From: Deinococcus depolymerans
GTDB lineage: Bacteria; Deinococcota; Deinococci; Deinococcales; Deinococcaceae
NCBI RefSeq assembly: GCF_039522025.1
Contig: NZ_BAAADB010000003.1
Location: 382,200-446,199 of the forward strand
Direction: 5' to 3'
DNA length: 64,000 bases
Part shown: positions 24,245 to 37,405 of the stretch, piece after piece
Position numbering within the stretch: the first letter of the stretch is position 1
How the letters are laid out: every line of letters starts with the position of its first letter
Notes under the pieces: model-generated
Seen by the model: the letters and a program-made list of their open reading frames with translations, nothing else
The model's database searches: none
Told to the model about the DNA's origin: nothing
Position numbers and translations under genes: made by a program

Positions 24245-25900
24245 TCAGCTTCCCGGCAGGCGCAGGATGCCTTCCAGGGCGCTGTACGCGTCCGGGCGGG
24301 CCAGGAATACCAGTTCGTCCTGCGAGGTCAGGCGCAGTTCCGGCCGTGGCAGGCGCACCGCGCCGTCCCGCACGACGCCCACGACCTCCACGCCGGGCGG
24401 CAGGCTCAGCAGGTTCAGCCGCGCCCCGCGCCAGCTGGGCGGCACGCCCCGGCGGTACAGTTCCCGCTCGGCGGTGGGGGAGGGCAGCAGGTCCGTGTCG
24501 AGCGGCACGTCCGTCCCGGCGAGCGTGGCCGGCGCGTCGAAAGGCACGCCCGGCTGGACCGGCACGCCACGCCGGATGAACCGGACATTGTCGGGCAGCC
24601 ACGCGGGACCGGCGTGAACGGCGCTGTCACGCCGCGCCTGAATCTGGGACGGCACGATGCCGCTGGTGCCGCTCAGCAGGTGCGCGACGCCGCTCGCGAC
24701 GAGCGCCAGCGGCAGCAGCGTCTCGCCGCCCCACGTGACCGCCAGCAGCGCGGCCGCCAGCGGCACGTTCAGCGTGACGGTCAGGAACGCGACCGCGCCG
24801 ACCATGCTGCCCGTGGCGGTATCCACGCCCAGCAGGCTGCCCAGGCCGGCGCCCAGCAGGCCGCCCACCCCCACGGACGGCAGCACGCCGCCTCCCAGCG
24901 CGATCTGCGCGCCCAGCGCCAGCAGCAGCCAGCGCCAGGCGCTCTGGCCGAGGCCCTCGGCACCCACGAAGCCGGCGGCGCCCAGCTGCATCCAGCCGCT
25001 CCCGTCACCCAGCACGGCGGGCGTGCTGAGCAGCGCGGTGGCGGCCGTCAGCGCCCCGAAGGTCAGGCCCAGCAGCGGCCGGAACCGGCCCTCTGCCCAG
25101 GCGTCCGGCACGACCCGGCAGGTGAGCAGCGACAGCCAGCCGAGCAGGGTGGCCGCCAGGGCGATCAGGCCGAAGGACAGGACCTGCGAACTGGCCGGCA
25201 CCTGCACGTCCGGGAAGGACAGCAGCGGCGCGAACCCGAACGCCAGTCCGTACACGGCCGTGCCGGCCACGGCGGCCAGCACGCAGGGCATCAGCACCTC
25301 GAACTCGAACTCGAAGCGGCGGTACAGGACCTCGGCGATCAGCACGGCGGCCGCCAGCGGCGCGTGCAGCACGGCGCCCAGCGCGGCCGCCGCGCCGGCC
25401 AGGGTCAGGGTGCGGACCTCCACGGCGTCCAGGCGGGTGACGCGCTGCATCAGGCGCGCGCCGAGCTGCCCGGTCATGGTGAACGCCGAATCCCGCCCGA
25501 TCAGCAGGCCCGACCCGTACGCGAGCAGGGTGGCCGCCAGCGTCCGCAACTGCGTGAGCGGGCCGGGCCACTGCCCGCGGGCGTGGTAGCCGCGGACCAG
25601 TTGCGTCAGCGGGTCGCCGCTGCGGGCCGGGACCAGCCACGCGTACGCCGCCCCGACCGCCGGCAGGATCAGCAGGCCCCAGGGGGCGGCGGTGCCGAAG
25701 GCCATCATCAGGCCGCCCTCGCCGGTGGTGCCGGGCGGCGCGTAATCGGTGATCAGGGTGCCCAGGCGCGCGGCGGCGTCCAGGATCAGGCGCAGGATGA
25801 TACTCAGGCCGCCCACCAGCGCGCCCAGCAGCACACTGAGCACCACCAGCCGCCCGGTTTCCAGGCGGTTGAGGACGGCGCGGGGCAGGGGCGAACGCAT
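24245..25900 (-). CDS. ClC-type chloride channel/antiporter with C-terminal TrkA-C-like domain
   Basis: Predicted 551 aa. About ten membrane helices of the ClC fold occupy residues 15-410, with GSGLLIGRDSAF where most ClC proteins have GSGxxxGREGP, and GGGVLPSVGVGG for the GGxFxP region. Thus the external gating Glu is replaced by Asp here. The last 85 residues (ELYRRGVPP...QDELVFLARPDA) look like a TrkA-C/RCK-C ligand domain, seen in some bacterial ClCs. The start at 25900 is supported by a -10 TAGCAT 8 nt upstream. It moves chloride or a similar anion; channel versus exchanger is undecided. Confidence 0.88.
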   Translation of the reverse strand: MRSPLPRAVLNRLETGRLVVLSVLLGALVGGLSIILRLILDAAARLGTLITDYAPPGTTGEGGLMMAFGTAAPWGLLILPAVGAAYAWLVPARSGDPLTQLVRGYHARGQWPGPLTQLRTLAATLLAYGSGLLIGRDSAFTMTGQLGARLMQRVTRLDAVEVRTLTLAGAAAALGAVLHAPLAAAVLIAEVLYRRFEFEFEVLMPCVLAAVAGTAVYGLAFGFAPLLSFPDVQVPASSQVLSFGLIALAATLLGWLSLLTCRVVPDAWAEGRFRPLLGLTFGALTAATALLSTPAVLGDGSGWMQLGAAGFVGAEGLGQSAWRWLLLALGAQIALGGGVLPSVGVGGLLGAGLGSLLGVDTATGSMVGAVAFLTVTLNVPLAAALLAVTWGGETLLPLALVASGVAHLLSGTSGIVPSQIQARRDSAVHAGPAWLPDNVRFIRRGVPVQPGVPFDAPATLAGTDVPLDTDLLPSPTAERELYRRGVPPSWRGARLNLLSLPPGVEVVGVVRDGAVRLPRPELRLTSQDELVFLARPDAYSALEGILRLPGS

Positions 25901-26122
25901 TGCCCGCCATGCTAGAGCATTTGCCCCGCTCTGCGTCCGGCCGTGCATGCCGGCGCGCCTGGCCGCCACCCATGAAGGCGTCCACATTAAGCCCACATAA
26001 ATGTGCCTTCCCTGCCTTCACGCCCGGACGGGCGCGTAAGATACACAGCGGTCGCCAGGGGGCGGCCTGCGCGCCCGCACCGTGCGGACGCGGCCACCCC
26101 CGGCCGGAAAAGGAGCTAGAAC

Positions 26123-26746
<624 letters not shown>

Positions 26747-26763
26747 CCTCTTCCCGGCATGAC

Positions 26764-26794
26764 AGCGCCCCCGGCCATCACGGTCGGGGGCGCT
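26764..26794 (+). terminator. Terminator after sodA
   Basis: AGCGCCCCCG and CGGGGGCGCT form a stem with an 11-nt loop, followed by TGTCTGTGTG. It may serve both sodA and the convergent tctA. Confidence 0.75.
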
Positions 26795-26806
26795 TGTCTG
26801 TGTGTA

Positions 26807-28296
<1,490 letters not shown>

Positions 28297-28300
<4 letters not shown>

Positions 28301-28833
28301 AGCACGCCCTTGAGAATGCCGGGCGGCAGGGTCAGGCCCAGGCCGCGCGTGAACACCACGTACGTGACGAGCGCCACGGCCAGCGCCACGCCCGCCAGCA
28401 GCGGCGCGCGCCGCTCACCGAACGCGAAACCTACGCTGAAGTACATCAGGGCCGTGCCGATCACGAACCCCAGCGGTTGCAGCAGCGCGGCGCCCAGCAG
28501 GAACCCGCCCAGGATCAGGCCCGGCTGGCGCAGGTCGGGCTGGGCGTCCGGGTCGGTGTCCTCCTCGGCGGCCGGTTCGGCCCGGCCGCCGCGCAGGACG
28601 TTCACGGTCAGCAGGGCGCCCAGCAGCAGCGTGCCGACCGACACGATCAGCGGAAACACGCGCGGGCCGACCACGGCATTGATCCCGAAGGGAATCCGCA
28701 GCGTGCCGGCCAGCAGCAGCGCGCCCAGCAGGACGACGCCCAGCGCGACCAGCAGGTCCGGGACGCTCAGGCCGGGCCGCGCGGAAGGGGCGGCAGGAGC
28801 AGGTGGGATGGGGGGGACGGTGGAGTCAGACAT
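28297..28833 (-). CDS. tctB: Tripartite tricarboxylate transporter, small permease TctB
   Basis: Predicted 178 aa. A Pro/Ala-rich N-terminus precedes four hydrophobic helices (about 28-50, 58-80, 110-130, 145-172), the pattern of TctB. Sequence motifs in this family are weak; identification is mainly from position between tctC and tctA. An acidic loop ([13 protein letters not shown]) separates helices two and three. Confidence 0.88.
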
Positions 28834-28926
28834 TCAGGGCACCTCGAAAGCAGAAGGGGGGAACACGACAGAGCCGGGCGGGGCGAAGGAAACTCGCCGC
28901 CGCCCGGACTGCCGAAACTGTCGGGA

Positions 28927-29877
<951 letters not shown>

Positions 29878-30085
29878 GGTGAACCTCCGGGGGTGGGCTG
29901 CCGCTTCGGGTGGGCAGCCGGTCTGGGTTGTGAGTACCCGGTCACCCTACCCTCACGCGCCCTTCACTTCAAGGCGTTTGTTGCGTGCAGCACGGTGTTC
30001 TTCGCGAACGGAACGCACGTGCGTGAACAGAATGAACACAACCGGCCCCGCCCCGGCCCGCCCCCTAGAATCAGGGCCGGTACCC

Positions 30086-31699
30086 ATGCCCGTGTTCTCC
30101 CGACGCCCTGACCTGCAGGGCCGCCTCGTGCGGCTGCACCTGCTGGTGCTGTGCGCCATGACGCTGCTGCTGGTCGCCGTGCAGACCGCGCAACTGTACG
30201 GCGAGGCCCGCGAACGCCTGGGCGAACGCGCCCTGACCGCCAGCCGCATCGTGTCGCGCCTGCCGGACGTGATCGCCGGAGCGACCCGCGCCGTCCCGGA
30301 CGCCACCCTGAACGCCCGCGTGAACGCCCTGCGCGCCGAGGCCGAAGCCGACTTCATCGTGGTCGGGGACCGGCGCGGCGTGCGGCTGGCGCACCCGCTG
30401 CCCGAACGGCTGGGCCGCCCCATGGAGGGCGGCGACAACGCCCTGCCGCTGGCCGGGCAGGAGGTCGTGAGCGTGGCGCGCGGCAGCCTGGGCCTGAGCG
30501 TGCGCGGCAAGGTGCCCATCTGGGCGGGCGGCGTGCGCGGCGGGCAGGTCGTGGGCGTGGTCAGCACCGGATACCTGATGCCGCAGGTGTGGCACCTGGT
30601 GCTGGGCGCGCTCGTCAGCCTGCTGCCGTGGTTCGTGCTGGCGCTGGCGCTGGGCACCCTGGGGGCCGTGTGGGCCGCGCGGCGCCTGCGGGCCGAGATC
30701 CTGAACCTGGAACCCGAACAGATCGCCGCGCTGGTCAGCGAGCAGCGGGCCGTGCTGGCCGCGCTGCGCGAGGGCGTGCTGGCCGTGAACGCCGCCGGTC
30801 AGGTCACGCTGGGCAGCGACCGCGCCGCGAGCATGCTGGGCCGCGCCGACCACGCCCCGCTGGCGCAACTGTGGCCGGAACTGGCCCGCCTGACCGACCC
30901 CGGCGCGCCGGGCCGCCATCAGAACCTCGAACTGACCCTGCGCGGCCAGCCGGTCCTGGTGAACCTCGAACCGCTGGACGGCGGCGGGTTCGTGGCGGGT
31001 TTCCGGGACCGGGCCGAGGCGCTGGCGCTGGCCGAGGAACTCACGCACGCACGCGGGTTCGTGGACGTCCTGCGCGCCCAGACGCACGAGTACCAGAACC
31101 GCCTGCACGTCCTGTCCGGCCTGCTGCAACTCGGGCGGGGCGAGGAGGCCCTGCGCGTCCTGAACGCCGAGATTCACGCCGACTCCCAGTTCCGGCAGCT
31201 GCTGCGCGACGTGCAGGTGCCGCGACTGGTCGCGCTGCTGGCCGGGAAACGCGAGCGGGCGCAGGAACTCGGCATCGACTTCCAGGTGGCCGAGGGCAGC
31301 AGCCTGGGACCGCAGTGGGAACGGCACGCGGACACGCTGGTCAGCGCCGTCGGGAACCTCACCCAGAACGCCTTCGAGGCGCTGGGCGGCCAGCCCGGAC
31401 AGGTCACGGTCCTGATCGGCGAGGACCCGGAAGGCATGCAGATCGAGGTCGAGGACAGCGGCCCCGGCGTGCCCGCCCACCTGGGCGCGCGGCTGTACGG
31501 GCGCGGCGTGAGCAGCAAGGGCGAGGGGCGCGGCTACGGCCTGCACGGCGTGACCGTGCGCCTGCACGCCCTGGGCGGCGAACTGCGCCACACCCGCCGG
31601 GACGGGCGGACCGTGTTCCTGCTGAGCCTGCCGCTGCCCGCCCCCCTGCGCTCAGCCCCGCACGCCCCCACCCCACACCCCGCCGGAGAGACCCCATGA
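30086..31699 (+). CDS. CitA/DcuS-type sensor histidine kinase
   Basis: Predicted 537 aa. Membrane helices near residues 13-33 and 170-195 enclose an extracytoplasmic PAS-like (PDC) sensor. A cytoplasmic PAS-like stretch (about 205-310) precedes the kinase core. The phosphorylatable His is in [15 protein letters not shown], the HE-x-x-N form typical of CitA/DcuS. The ATPase has an N box [11 protein letters not shown]1 EDSGPGVP and G2 GRGYGLHGV. It is expected to sense a carboxylate and to control the divergent tctCBA. Its stop overlaps the regulator's ATG. Confidence 0.92.
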   Translation: MPVFSRRPDLQGRLVRLHLLVLCAMTLLLVAVQTAQLYGEARERLGERALTASRIVSRLPDVIAGATRAVPDATLNARVNALRAEAEADFIVVGDRRGVRLAHPLPERLGRPMEGGDNALPLAGQEVVSVARGSLGLSVRGKVPIWAGGVRGGQVVGVVSTGYLMPQVWHLVLGALVSLLPWFVLALALGTLGAVWAARRLRAEILNLEPEQIAALVSEQRAVLAALREGVLAVNAAGQVTLGSDRAASMLGRADHAPLAQLWPELARLTDPGAPGRHQNLELTLRGQPVLVNLEPLDGGGFVAGFRDRAEALALAEELTHARGFVDVLRAQTHEYQNRLHVLSGLLQLGRGEEALRVLNAEIHADSQFRQLLRDVQVPRLVALLAGKRERAQELGIDFQVAEGSSLGPQWERHADTLVSAVGNLTQNAFEALGGQPGQVTVLIGEDPEGMQIEVEDSGPGVPAHLGARLYGRGVSSKGEGRGYGLHGVTVRLHALGGELRHTRRDGRTVFLLSLPLPAPLRSAPHAPTPHPAGETP

Positions 31700-32388
31700 A
31701 CCCAGCCGCCCCCACCCGAGTCCTGCTGGTCGAGGATGACCTGCGCGTCGCCCGCGTGAACCGCGACCTGCTGGAACGCGACCCGGACGTCCACGTCGTC
31801 GGCAGCGCCGCCACCTGCGCCCAGGCGGACGCCCTGGCCCGCGCCCTGAGCCCCGACCTGATCCTACTGGACGTGCACCTGCCCGACGGCAGCGGCCTGG
31901 GCCTGCTGCGCCACTGGCGCACCCAGGGCCTGACCACCGACGTGGCCCTGATCACCGCCGCCGACGATGAGGCCAGCGTGCGGCTCGCCCTCGCGCACGG
32001 CGCGTTCGACTACCTGATCAAGCCGTTCACCGGCGCGCGCCTGAACGACCTGCTGGCCCGCCACCGCGCCCGCCACCATCCCCACCACCGCCGCCTGGAC
32101 CAGGGCCGCCTGGACCGCCTGCTGGGCCTCGGCCCGACCCTGCCCAGTCTGCCGCGCGGCATCGACCCGAACACCCTCGAACGCGTCGCGCAGGCCCTAC
32201 GGGTCGCCCCGCACCCCGTCAGCGCCGAGGACATCGGCGAGCAACTCAACCTCAGCCGCGTCACGGCGTGGCGGTACCTCGAACACCTCGTGCGCAGCGG
32301 CGCGGCCCGCCTGGACCACCAGTACGGGCAGGCCGGCCGCCCCGCCAAGCTCTACCGCGCCAGCGGCCCACCGGACCCGCCCCCCTGA
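31696..32388 (+). CDS. CitB/DcuR-type response regulator
   Basis: Predicted 230 aa. Receiver domain with acidic pair ED (13-14), phosphoacceptor Asp59 in [11 protein letters not shown] and Lys near 108 in YLIKPF. The C-terminal half has the DcuR-type helix-turn-helix ([20 protein letters not shown]) ending in GRPAKLY. It is coupled to the kinase gene by an ATGA overlap and is the likely activator of tctCBA. Confidence 0.92.
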   Translation: MNPAAPTRVLLVEDDLRVARVNRDLLERDPDVHVVGSAATCAQADALARALSPDLILLDVHLPDGSGLGLLRHWRTQGLTTDVALITAADDEASVRLALAHGAFDYLIKPFTGARLNDLLARHRARHHPHHRRLDQGRLDRLLGLGPTLPSLPRGIDPNTLERVAQALRVAPHPVSAEDIGEQLNLSRVTAWRYLEHLVRSGAARLDHQYGQAGRPAKLYRASGPPDPPP

Positions 32389-32458
32389 CCGCCCCGTCCG
32401 GCCGCGCTGACCGTCCGCCCACCAACCGGGGCCACCCGCCTCCTACACTGGAAGGCGA

Positions 32459-33352
32459 ATGCGCGCCCTGTTCCTGCTGCTGCTCACGGCGTGCGCCCCC
32501 CGGCTCACGCCGCAGGCCGCGCACACCCCTGCCCTGGACCTGACCGACCCGCCCGACGTGGTGATCCTGTCGGTCTCCGGCCGGTGCGCGCCCCCCTGCG
32601 CCGCCCCGCGCGACAACTGGGACTACCTGGGGTCGCGCGGCACGGTGGACGCCGTCGCGAACCTGTTCTCCGCCCGTGGCCTGAGCGTCCAGGCGCGCGG
32701 GTACGCCAGTCACCCGGCCCACACCTTCACGCCCCCGGCGCTGGACGTCCCGCAGCGCGGGTACGCCGCGCTGCAGGATGACCTGAACGCCCTGAAACCC
32801 TGGCTGCGTGGGCCCCGGCCGCCCCGGCTGGTCCTGCTGGGTCACTCGCAGGGCGCGGTGTGGCTGCATCACCTGACCCGCGTGAACCCGGACGTGACCT
32901 TCGACGTGCAGATCGATCTGGACGGCATCTGCCTGGGCTGGCGCGGCGACTTTCAGGACGCGCTGCGCGGCGTGAGCGCCGGGCCGTCCCCGCTGGAGGC
33001 CTGCGACGTGATCCGCGTGGCGGGCCGCAACCTGAACATCAAGGACGTCGTCTGGCCGAACGTGAAACTGAACCTGGAAGTGCAGAGCAAGCGCCTGCCG
33101 GCCCGCACGCAGACACTGGGACTGCCCGTGAACTACCTGTTCGAACTGACGCCGAACACCCGCCTGGACGGGACCCGCAGCGGCCTGGAACGCTTCGTGT
33201 CCAGCCGGGAGGACCACAGCGCCGTCTCCTACCCCCGCAGCGAGGCGCTCGGCTGGGTCACGCGCCGCCTGGAGGTCCTCACGCTGGACTGGGCGCCGGC
33301 CCTGCCCGCGCCGACCCCCGACGCCCCGCCCCGCCCGGCACGCACCCCGTGA
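32459..33352 (+). CDS. Putative lipoprotein with alpha/beta-hydrolase-like fold
   Basis: Predicted 297 aa. A very short lipoprotein signal ends in lipobox LLTAC (Cys12). The serine-nucleophile elbow GHSQG is at about residue 128, in LVLLGHSQGAVWLHHL, and Asp candidates follow (IDLDG, about 158). A C-terminal His, in EDHSAV, could complete a triad. The natural substrate is unknown. A -10-like TACACT (32445-32450) is 8 nt before the ATG, implying a leaderless message. It starts a stretch of four small envelope or metabolic genes. Confidence 0.72.
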   Translation: MRALFLLLLTACAPRLTPQAAHTPALDLTDPPDVVILSVSGRCAPPCAAPRDNWDYLGSRGTVDAVANLFSARGLSVQARGYASHPAHTFTPPALDVPQRGYAALQDDLNALKPWLRGPRPPRLVLLGHSQGAVWLHHLTRVNPDVTFDVQIDLDGICLGWRGDFQDALRGVSAGPSPLEACDVIRVAGRNLNIKDVVWPNVKLNLEVQSKRLPARTQTLGLPVNYLFELTPNTRLDGTRSGLERFVSSREDHSAVSYPRSEALGWVTRRLEVLTLDWAPALPAPTPDAPPRPARTP

Positions 33353-33377
33353 CCTCCCCGCCGCCGGGCCGGTCAGG

Positions 33378-33788
33378 TCAGCCCGGACACTGCTCGCCCA
33401 GCCACGCGGCGGCCTCGTCGGGACCGAGCAGCCGCGCGCCCCGTTCCGGCGGGAACCAGTCCAGCAGCGCCTGCACGGCCGCCGGGTCCGGCACGCGGTC
33501 CGGCGCCGCACTGAAGATGACCTTGTGATCACCGTCCAGCAGGTGCAGCAGCCCGGCCGGGCGCAGCGTCAGGTGGGTCCCGACCGGCAGCGGCCCACCC
33601 AGCCACACGGCGTCCACCTCGGCGTCATCGGCGGGATTCAGCGTGCCGGGCAGGCAGCCGTAATTGACGGGCGCCGCCCAGCGCTCGGTCCGTAGCGGCT
33701 CGAGCGTCTGCCCGCGCCACACGAACCGCTCGCGGGTGCCGGCCGACCACTCGACCACGCCCGGCCAGGCGCGCGGTTCGGCGCTCAC
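33378..33788 (-). CDS. Diverged inorganic pyrophosphatase-like protein
   Basis: Predicted 136 aa, shorter than the usual 170-180. The order of motifs follows soluble family I pyrophosphatases: [13 protein letters not shown] (for the E-x-x-x-x-K start), NYGCLPGTL (YGYIPGT), [10 protein letters not shown] (usual DGDPLDVLV), then [18 protein letters not shown] and DHKVIF. One metal-binding Asp of D-x-D-x-x-D is replaced by Ala (D-D-A-E-V-D), so activity is doubtful or altered. It overlaps by 4 bp with the upstream lipoprotein gene on the same strand. Confidence 0.62.
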   Translation of the reverse strand: MSAEPRAWPGVVEWSAGTRERFVWRGQTLEPLRTERWAAPVNYGCLPGTLNPADDAEVDAVWLGGPLPVGTHLTLRPAGLLHLLDGDHKVIFSAAPDRVPDPAAVQALLDWFPPERGARLLGPDEAAAWLGEQCPG

Positions 33789-34159
33789 GGCGCGACCTCG
33801 TACAGTTCGACCTGCCGCAGCACCGCCCCCCCGAACGACAGCGTCGCGCGGTACGTGCCCCTGGCCGGAGCGCTCAGCGTGAACGTCGCGAGGCGCTGCC
33901 GCTCATCGAGGAACACGCTGTCGGTGCCCAGTTCGCGGCTCCCGTCGAACCAGCGGACACTCAGGTACCCCGGCTCGAAGCGGCCGTCGAGCCGCGCGCT
34001 CACCCGCAGCTGCTCGCCGTCCCGGGTCAACGAGGCGGCCGTGACGCGCGCCGGCAGCGCCGCGTTCACCTCGCCGGGAATCAGCGGCACGAAGTTGTAA
34101 CGGCAGCCGCCCAGCAGCGGCGCGCAGGCCAGGGCGAACACCAGCAGGGCACGGGACAC
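33785..34159 (-). CDS. Small lipoprotein of unknown function
   Basis: Predicted 124 aa with a GTG start. Lipobox LLGGC at about residues 15-19. The mature part is a short beta-rich domain ([22 protein letters not shown]) like many bacterial Ig-like envelope modules, but no named family is recognised. A -10-like TAGACT lies 6 nt before the GTG, giving a leaderless start. Coupled to the pyrophosphatase-like gene by an ATGA-type overlap. Confidence 0.7.
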   Translation of the reverse strand: MSRALLVFALACAPLLGGCRYNFVPLIPGEVNAALPARVTAASLTRDGEQLRVSARLDGRFEPGYLSVRWFDGSRELGTDSVFLDERQRLATFTLSAPARGTYRATLSFGGAVLRQVELYEVAP

Positions 34160-34190
34160 CCCCCCAGTCTACCGCCCCTGCCGGGTCCGG

Positions 34191-35087
34191 TCAGCGCAGG
34201 CGGCGCTCCTCGATGAAGCGGATCACCTGCGCGCGCGTGTCGCCCAGGAACGTCAGGGGGCGCGCCATCGCCGCGATGACCGTGATGTGCCCCACGCGTG
34301 GCACCACCGAACGCGTGACCGGCACGCCCGCCGCGCGCAGCGCCGCTTCCATGTTCAGGGCGTTCTGCGGCGCGACCGTGTCGTCGTTCTCCGCGACCAG
34401 CAGCAGGTGCGGGGGCGCGTCGCGGCGCACGTGGCGGTCTGGCATGACCTCGTCGGGCGTCGCGTCTTTCGGGAACGCGACCGCCGACTGGAACGCCCGG
34501 AAGTCGAAGGAGTACGGGCCGGCGACCCCGATCACGCCGCGCACACTGCCGACCGGCACGTTCACCCCGGCGAGCCAGCGGGCGTTGTCGACCAGTTCGG
34601 CCGCGTTGAACGCCCCGGCCGAGTGACCCATCACGAACAGATTGTCCGGATTCCCGCCGAAACGGGCGGCCTCGTCACGCAGCAGCCGGAGCGCCTGCGC
34701 ACCGTCCTGCACGTACGACGGGTACACGTTCCGGGGCGCCAGCCGGTAACTCATGACGCCCGTCACGTACCCGGCGCGCGCCAGGGACTCCCCGACGAAC
34801 TTGTGACCGTCCTTGTCACCGCCCTGCCAGGACCCGCCGTGAATGAACAGCACGACCGGCGCGCCCTTCGCGTCCCCGGGCGCGTAGATGTCCAGAACGT
34901 TCCGGGCGTCCGGCCCGTACGGCACGTCGCGCTGCACGGTCAGGCCACCGGTGCTGGTCACGTTGTTCAGGACGCCCTGCGCGCCGTCACGGGAGCAGGC
35001 GGCCAGCGACACGCCCAGGACCAGCGCACCCACCCCCAGGCGCAGGTGGCGGGCAGCGGCACGTCGGGCATCGGAGGGAACCTTCAT
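34191..35087 (-). CDS. Alpha/beta hydrolase lipoprotein (BD-FAE/carboxylesterase-like)
   Basis: Predicted 298 aa. Signal with lipobox LAAC (Cys31). Oxyanion-hole motif [15 protein letters not shown] near residue 83, nucleophile elbow GHSAG near 155, Asp in AENDDTVAP near 234 and His in VGHITV near 268, so the esterase triad is complete. The natural ester is unknown. The start is supported by a -10-like TAGCCT 6 nt upstream. Confidence 0.88.
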   Translation of the reverse strand: MKVPSDARRAAARHLRLGVGALVLGVSLAACSRDGAQGVLNNVTSTGGLTVQRDVPYGPDARNVLDIYAPGDAKGAPVVLFIHGGSWQGGDKDGHKFVGESLARAGYVTGVMSYRLAPRNVYPSYVQDGAQALRLLRDEAARFGGNPDNLFVMGHSAGAFNAAELVDNARWLAGVNVPVGSVRGVIGVAGPYSFDFRAFQSAVAFPKDATPDEVMPDRHVRRDAPPHLLLVAENDDTVAPQNALNMEAALRAAGVPVTRSVVPRVGHITVIAAMARPLTFLGDTRAQVIRFIEERRLR

Positions 35088-35229
35088 GCCCCCAGGCTAG
35101 AGTCCCGCCCGGCCGCCCCGCTGCGTGCCGGGGCACACTCGCACTTCACGGCCCGTTCAGGCACCGGACGGCCGGGCGGGTGCGCCGCCACACTCGCCGC
35201 GCCACGCGCCGCGCTAGCCTGCCCGTCAG

Positions 35230-36501
35230 ATGACCGCCCCCCCGGACCCCGCCCCTCCCGGCCCGAGCGCCACCGACGCCCTGATCGTCGGGGCCGGCCC
35301 GGCCGGACTGGCCCTGGCCGCCGAACTCGGGGCCCGCCACCTGAACGTGCGGGTCCTCGCGCCGGACCCGCACGCCCCCTTTCCCGCCACGTACGGCGCG
35401 TGGCTGGACGACCTGCCCGGCTGGGCCGCCCGGTCGTGCGTGGCGCAGGTCTGGACCGACGTCCGCGTGTACACCGCCACGCCGCCCACCCCGCTGCTGC
35501 GGCCCTACGCCCTGCTCGACAACGCCGCGCTGCGCGGGGCGCTGCTCGGACGGGCCGGCCCGCACCTGACGCTGCAGGCCGCGCAGGTGACCCGCGCCGA
35601 GCGGCACGCACGCGGCTGGACCGTCCACGGAACGCACGCCGGCCAGCCCGCCTCGTGGAACGCGCCGCTGGTCATCGACGCCAGCGGCCACCGGCCCGCG
35701 CTGCTGCCACACCCGGACCGGCACCCGGACGGCGCGGCCCTCCAGACGGCGTACGGAATCGTGGCGACCTTCGACCGGCCCCCCAGCGCGCCCGGCGCGG
35801 CGGTATGGATGGACTACCGCACCCCGCACGGCCCGCACCGGGACGCGACGTTCCTGTACGCCATGCACCTGGGCGGCGACCGGTACTTCGTGGAGGAAAC
35901 CAGCCTGATCGCCCGGCCCGCCCCCACCCGGCAGGCCCTGGAGGCCCGCCTGCACGCCCGCCTGCGCGCACAGGGAACCCCGCCACGCGAGATTCTCAGT
36001 GACGAGTGGGTCTCGTTTCCCATGAACACCGCCGCGCCCGCCCCGGACGGCGTGCTGGCGTTCGGGGCGGCCGCCGGTCTGGTCCATCCCATCAGCGGAT
36101 TCCAGGTGAGTGGCGCGCTGCGGGACGCGCCGGCCGTCGCCGACGCCATCGCTGGGGCTCTGCGAGATGGCGGCGACCCCGCACAGGCCGGCTGGGACGT
36201 CCTGTGGACCCCGGAACGCCGCGCGGCCCGCGCCGTGCACCTGCTGGGCGTGCAGGCCCTGCTGAACCTGCCCGCCAGCGCCCTGCCCGCCTTCTTCGGG
36301 GCGTTCTTCGCGCTGCCGCCCACGCGCTGGCACGCCTTTCTGGACCCCCGCACGCCGCCCGGCCCGCTGGCGCGCACCATGCTGCGCCTGTTCGCGCACG
36401 CGCCCGCCCACGTGCGCCTCCCGCTGGCCCGCGCGGCCCTGGGGCACGCCGGGACCAGCCTGCACGCCCTGAACGCCGCCGCGCGTACACTGACGGCATG
36501 A
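35230..36501 (+). CDS. crtL: Lycopene cyclase (CrtL type)
   Basis: Predicted 423 aa. FAD-binding Rossmann motif [18 protein letters not shown] (about residues 15-32), then the CrtL-type [11 protein letters not shown] and later [23 protein letters not shown] and [20 protein letters not shown]. It would cyclise lycopene ends to beta-ionone rings in the carotenoid pathway (deinoxanthin in Deinococcus). No other carotenoid gene is in the window. The stop overlaps the sdaAB ATG, a coupling without obvious metabolic logic. Confidence 0.88.
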   Translation: MTAPPDPAPPGPSATDALIVGAGPAGLALAAELGARHLNVRVLAPDPHAPFPATYGAWLDDLPGWAARSCVAQVWTDVRVYTATPPTPLLRPYALLDNAALRGALLGRAGPHLTLQAAQVTRAERHARGWTVHGTHAGQPASWNAPLVIDASGHRPALLPHPDRHPDGAALQTAYGIVATFDRPPSAPGAAVWMDYRTPHGPHRDATFLYAMHLGGDRYFVEETSLIARPAPTRQALEARLHARLRAQGTPPREILSDEWVSFPMNTAAPAPDGVLAFGAAAGLVHPISGFQVSGALRDAPAVADAIAGALRDGGDPAQAGWDVLWTPERRAARAVHLLGVQALLNLPASALPAFFGAFFALPPTRWHAFLDPRTPPGPLARTMLRLFAHAPAHVRLPLARAALGHAGTSLHALNAAARTLTA

Positions 36502-37163
36502 GCCTCCTGGACATGATCGGCCCCGTCATGATCGGCCCCAGCAGCAGCCACACGGCCGGCGCCTGCCGTCTGGGCCTGGTCGCGCACCACCTGCTCGGCG
36601 AGGCGCCCCGGCGGGCGGTGATCGACCTGCACGCCTCCTTCGCCAAGACCGGCCGCGGGCACGGCACGCACCTCGCGCTGATCGCCGGCCTGCTGGGCAT
36701 GCGGCCCGACGACCAGCGCCTCCCGCACGCCTTCGCGCAGGCGCAGGCGGCCGGACTGACCTTCGACTTCCGCGACGCGGACCTGGGCGACGTGCACCCC
36801 AACACAGCCCGCGTGACCGTGCAGGGCGACACGCAGACCCTGACCGTGCAGGGCAGCAGCACCGGCGGCGGCGTGATCCAGGTGGCGCAGGTGCAGGGCC
36901 TGGGTGTGAACTTCAGCGCCGCCAGTCCCACCGCCCTGCTGCGCTACCAGGACGCGGTCGGCATGATCGCCCGCATCGCCAGTACCATCGCTGCCGACGG
37001 CGTGAACATCGCGACCCTCACCTGCACCCGCGAGACGCGCGGCGGTCAGGCGCTGCTGGCCATCGAACTCGACCAGCCGCTGAGCCCCGAGGCGCTGGCG
37101 TTCCTGAACCGCTGGCCCGACGTGAACTGGGTGCGGATGCTGCCCAAACTCATGGACGGCTAG
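36498..37163 (+). CDS. sdaAB: L-serine dehydratase, beta subunit
   Basis: Predicted 221 aa. The SdaAB domain ([16 protein letters not shown] at residues 11-26; STGGGVIQV) is followed by an ACT domain (about 150-221; [20 protein letters not shown]). With the alpha subunit, which binds the Fe-S cluster, it deaminates serine to pyruvate. The alpha gene sdaAA is 9.7 kb away at 46892 instead of adjacent. A -10-like TACACT 6 nt before the ATG inside crtL could give an own leaderless transcript. Confidence 0.95.
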   Translation: MSLLDMIGPVMIGPSSSHTAGACRLGLVAHHLLGEAPRRAVIDLHASFAKTGRGHGTHLALIAGLLGMRPDDQRLPHAFAQAQAAGLTFDFRDADLGDVHPNTARVTVQGDTQTLTVQGSSTGGGVIQVAQVQGLGVNFSAASPTALLRYQDAVGMIARIASTIAADGVNIATLTCTRETRGGQALLAIELDQPLSPEALAFLNRWPDVNWVRMLPKLMDG

Positions 37164-37197
37164 AGCCGTTCCCCATTCTCTGCTTCGCGGCTGTGCC
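37163..37197 (-). repeat. F2 repeat module, copy C (hairpin lost)
   Basis: GAGCCGTTCCCCATTCTCTG then CTTCGCGGCTGTGCC, the reverse complement of the F2 flanks without the central hairpin. It abuts the sdaAB stop. Confidence 0.62.
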
Positions 37198-37355
37198 ATA
37201 CGGACTGCCGTTTGTTTCGTTCACAGATCGGAACACCACCGATCTGTCAACTCCACGTCCGGAGGGGCGCCCAGCTCCTTCTCTGCGGCGCAGCTCTACG
37301 GGTCGCATCCGCCCGGATTGAACGGCTTTGTCAGCCATTCAATCGGAATTCGTAT
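37198..37355 (-). repeat. F1 interspersed repeat, copy 11 (long form)
   Basis: ATACGGACTGCCGTTTG to GGAATTCGTAT. On the minus strand the order is F3-F1-F2, as at 2862-3114. Confidence 0.92.
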
Positions 37356-37405
37356 GACAAGTCCGCCCGGCCATACAGACTGCATCTTTATGGCAAACGC
37401 TCTAG
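37356..37405 (-). repeat. F3 repeat module, copy C
   Basis: GACAAGTCCGCCCGGCCATA to TGGCAAACGCTCT, matching copy B closely. The last bases overlap the TAG stop of the IclR gene (37402-37404). Confidence 0.68.

Noticed and set aside
24200..25915. 571-codon open frame antisense to the ClC gene
   Set aside because: Gln/Arg/Gly-rich shadow composition; the minus-strand protein has clear ClC helices.
25984..26003. Possible radiation/desiccation response motif before sodA
   Set aside because: Only one half-site (ACATAA) is present; the required inverted TTATGT half at correct spacing is missing.
32459..35087. Two lipoprotein hydrolases as a toxin or secretion system
   Set aside because: They are on opposite strands, differ in family, and no immunity or secretion genes are adjacent.
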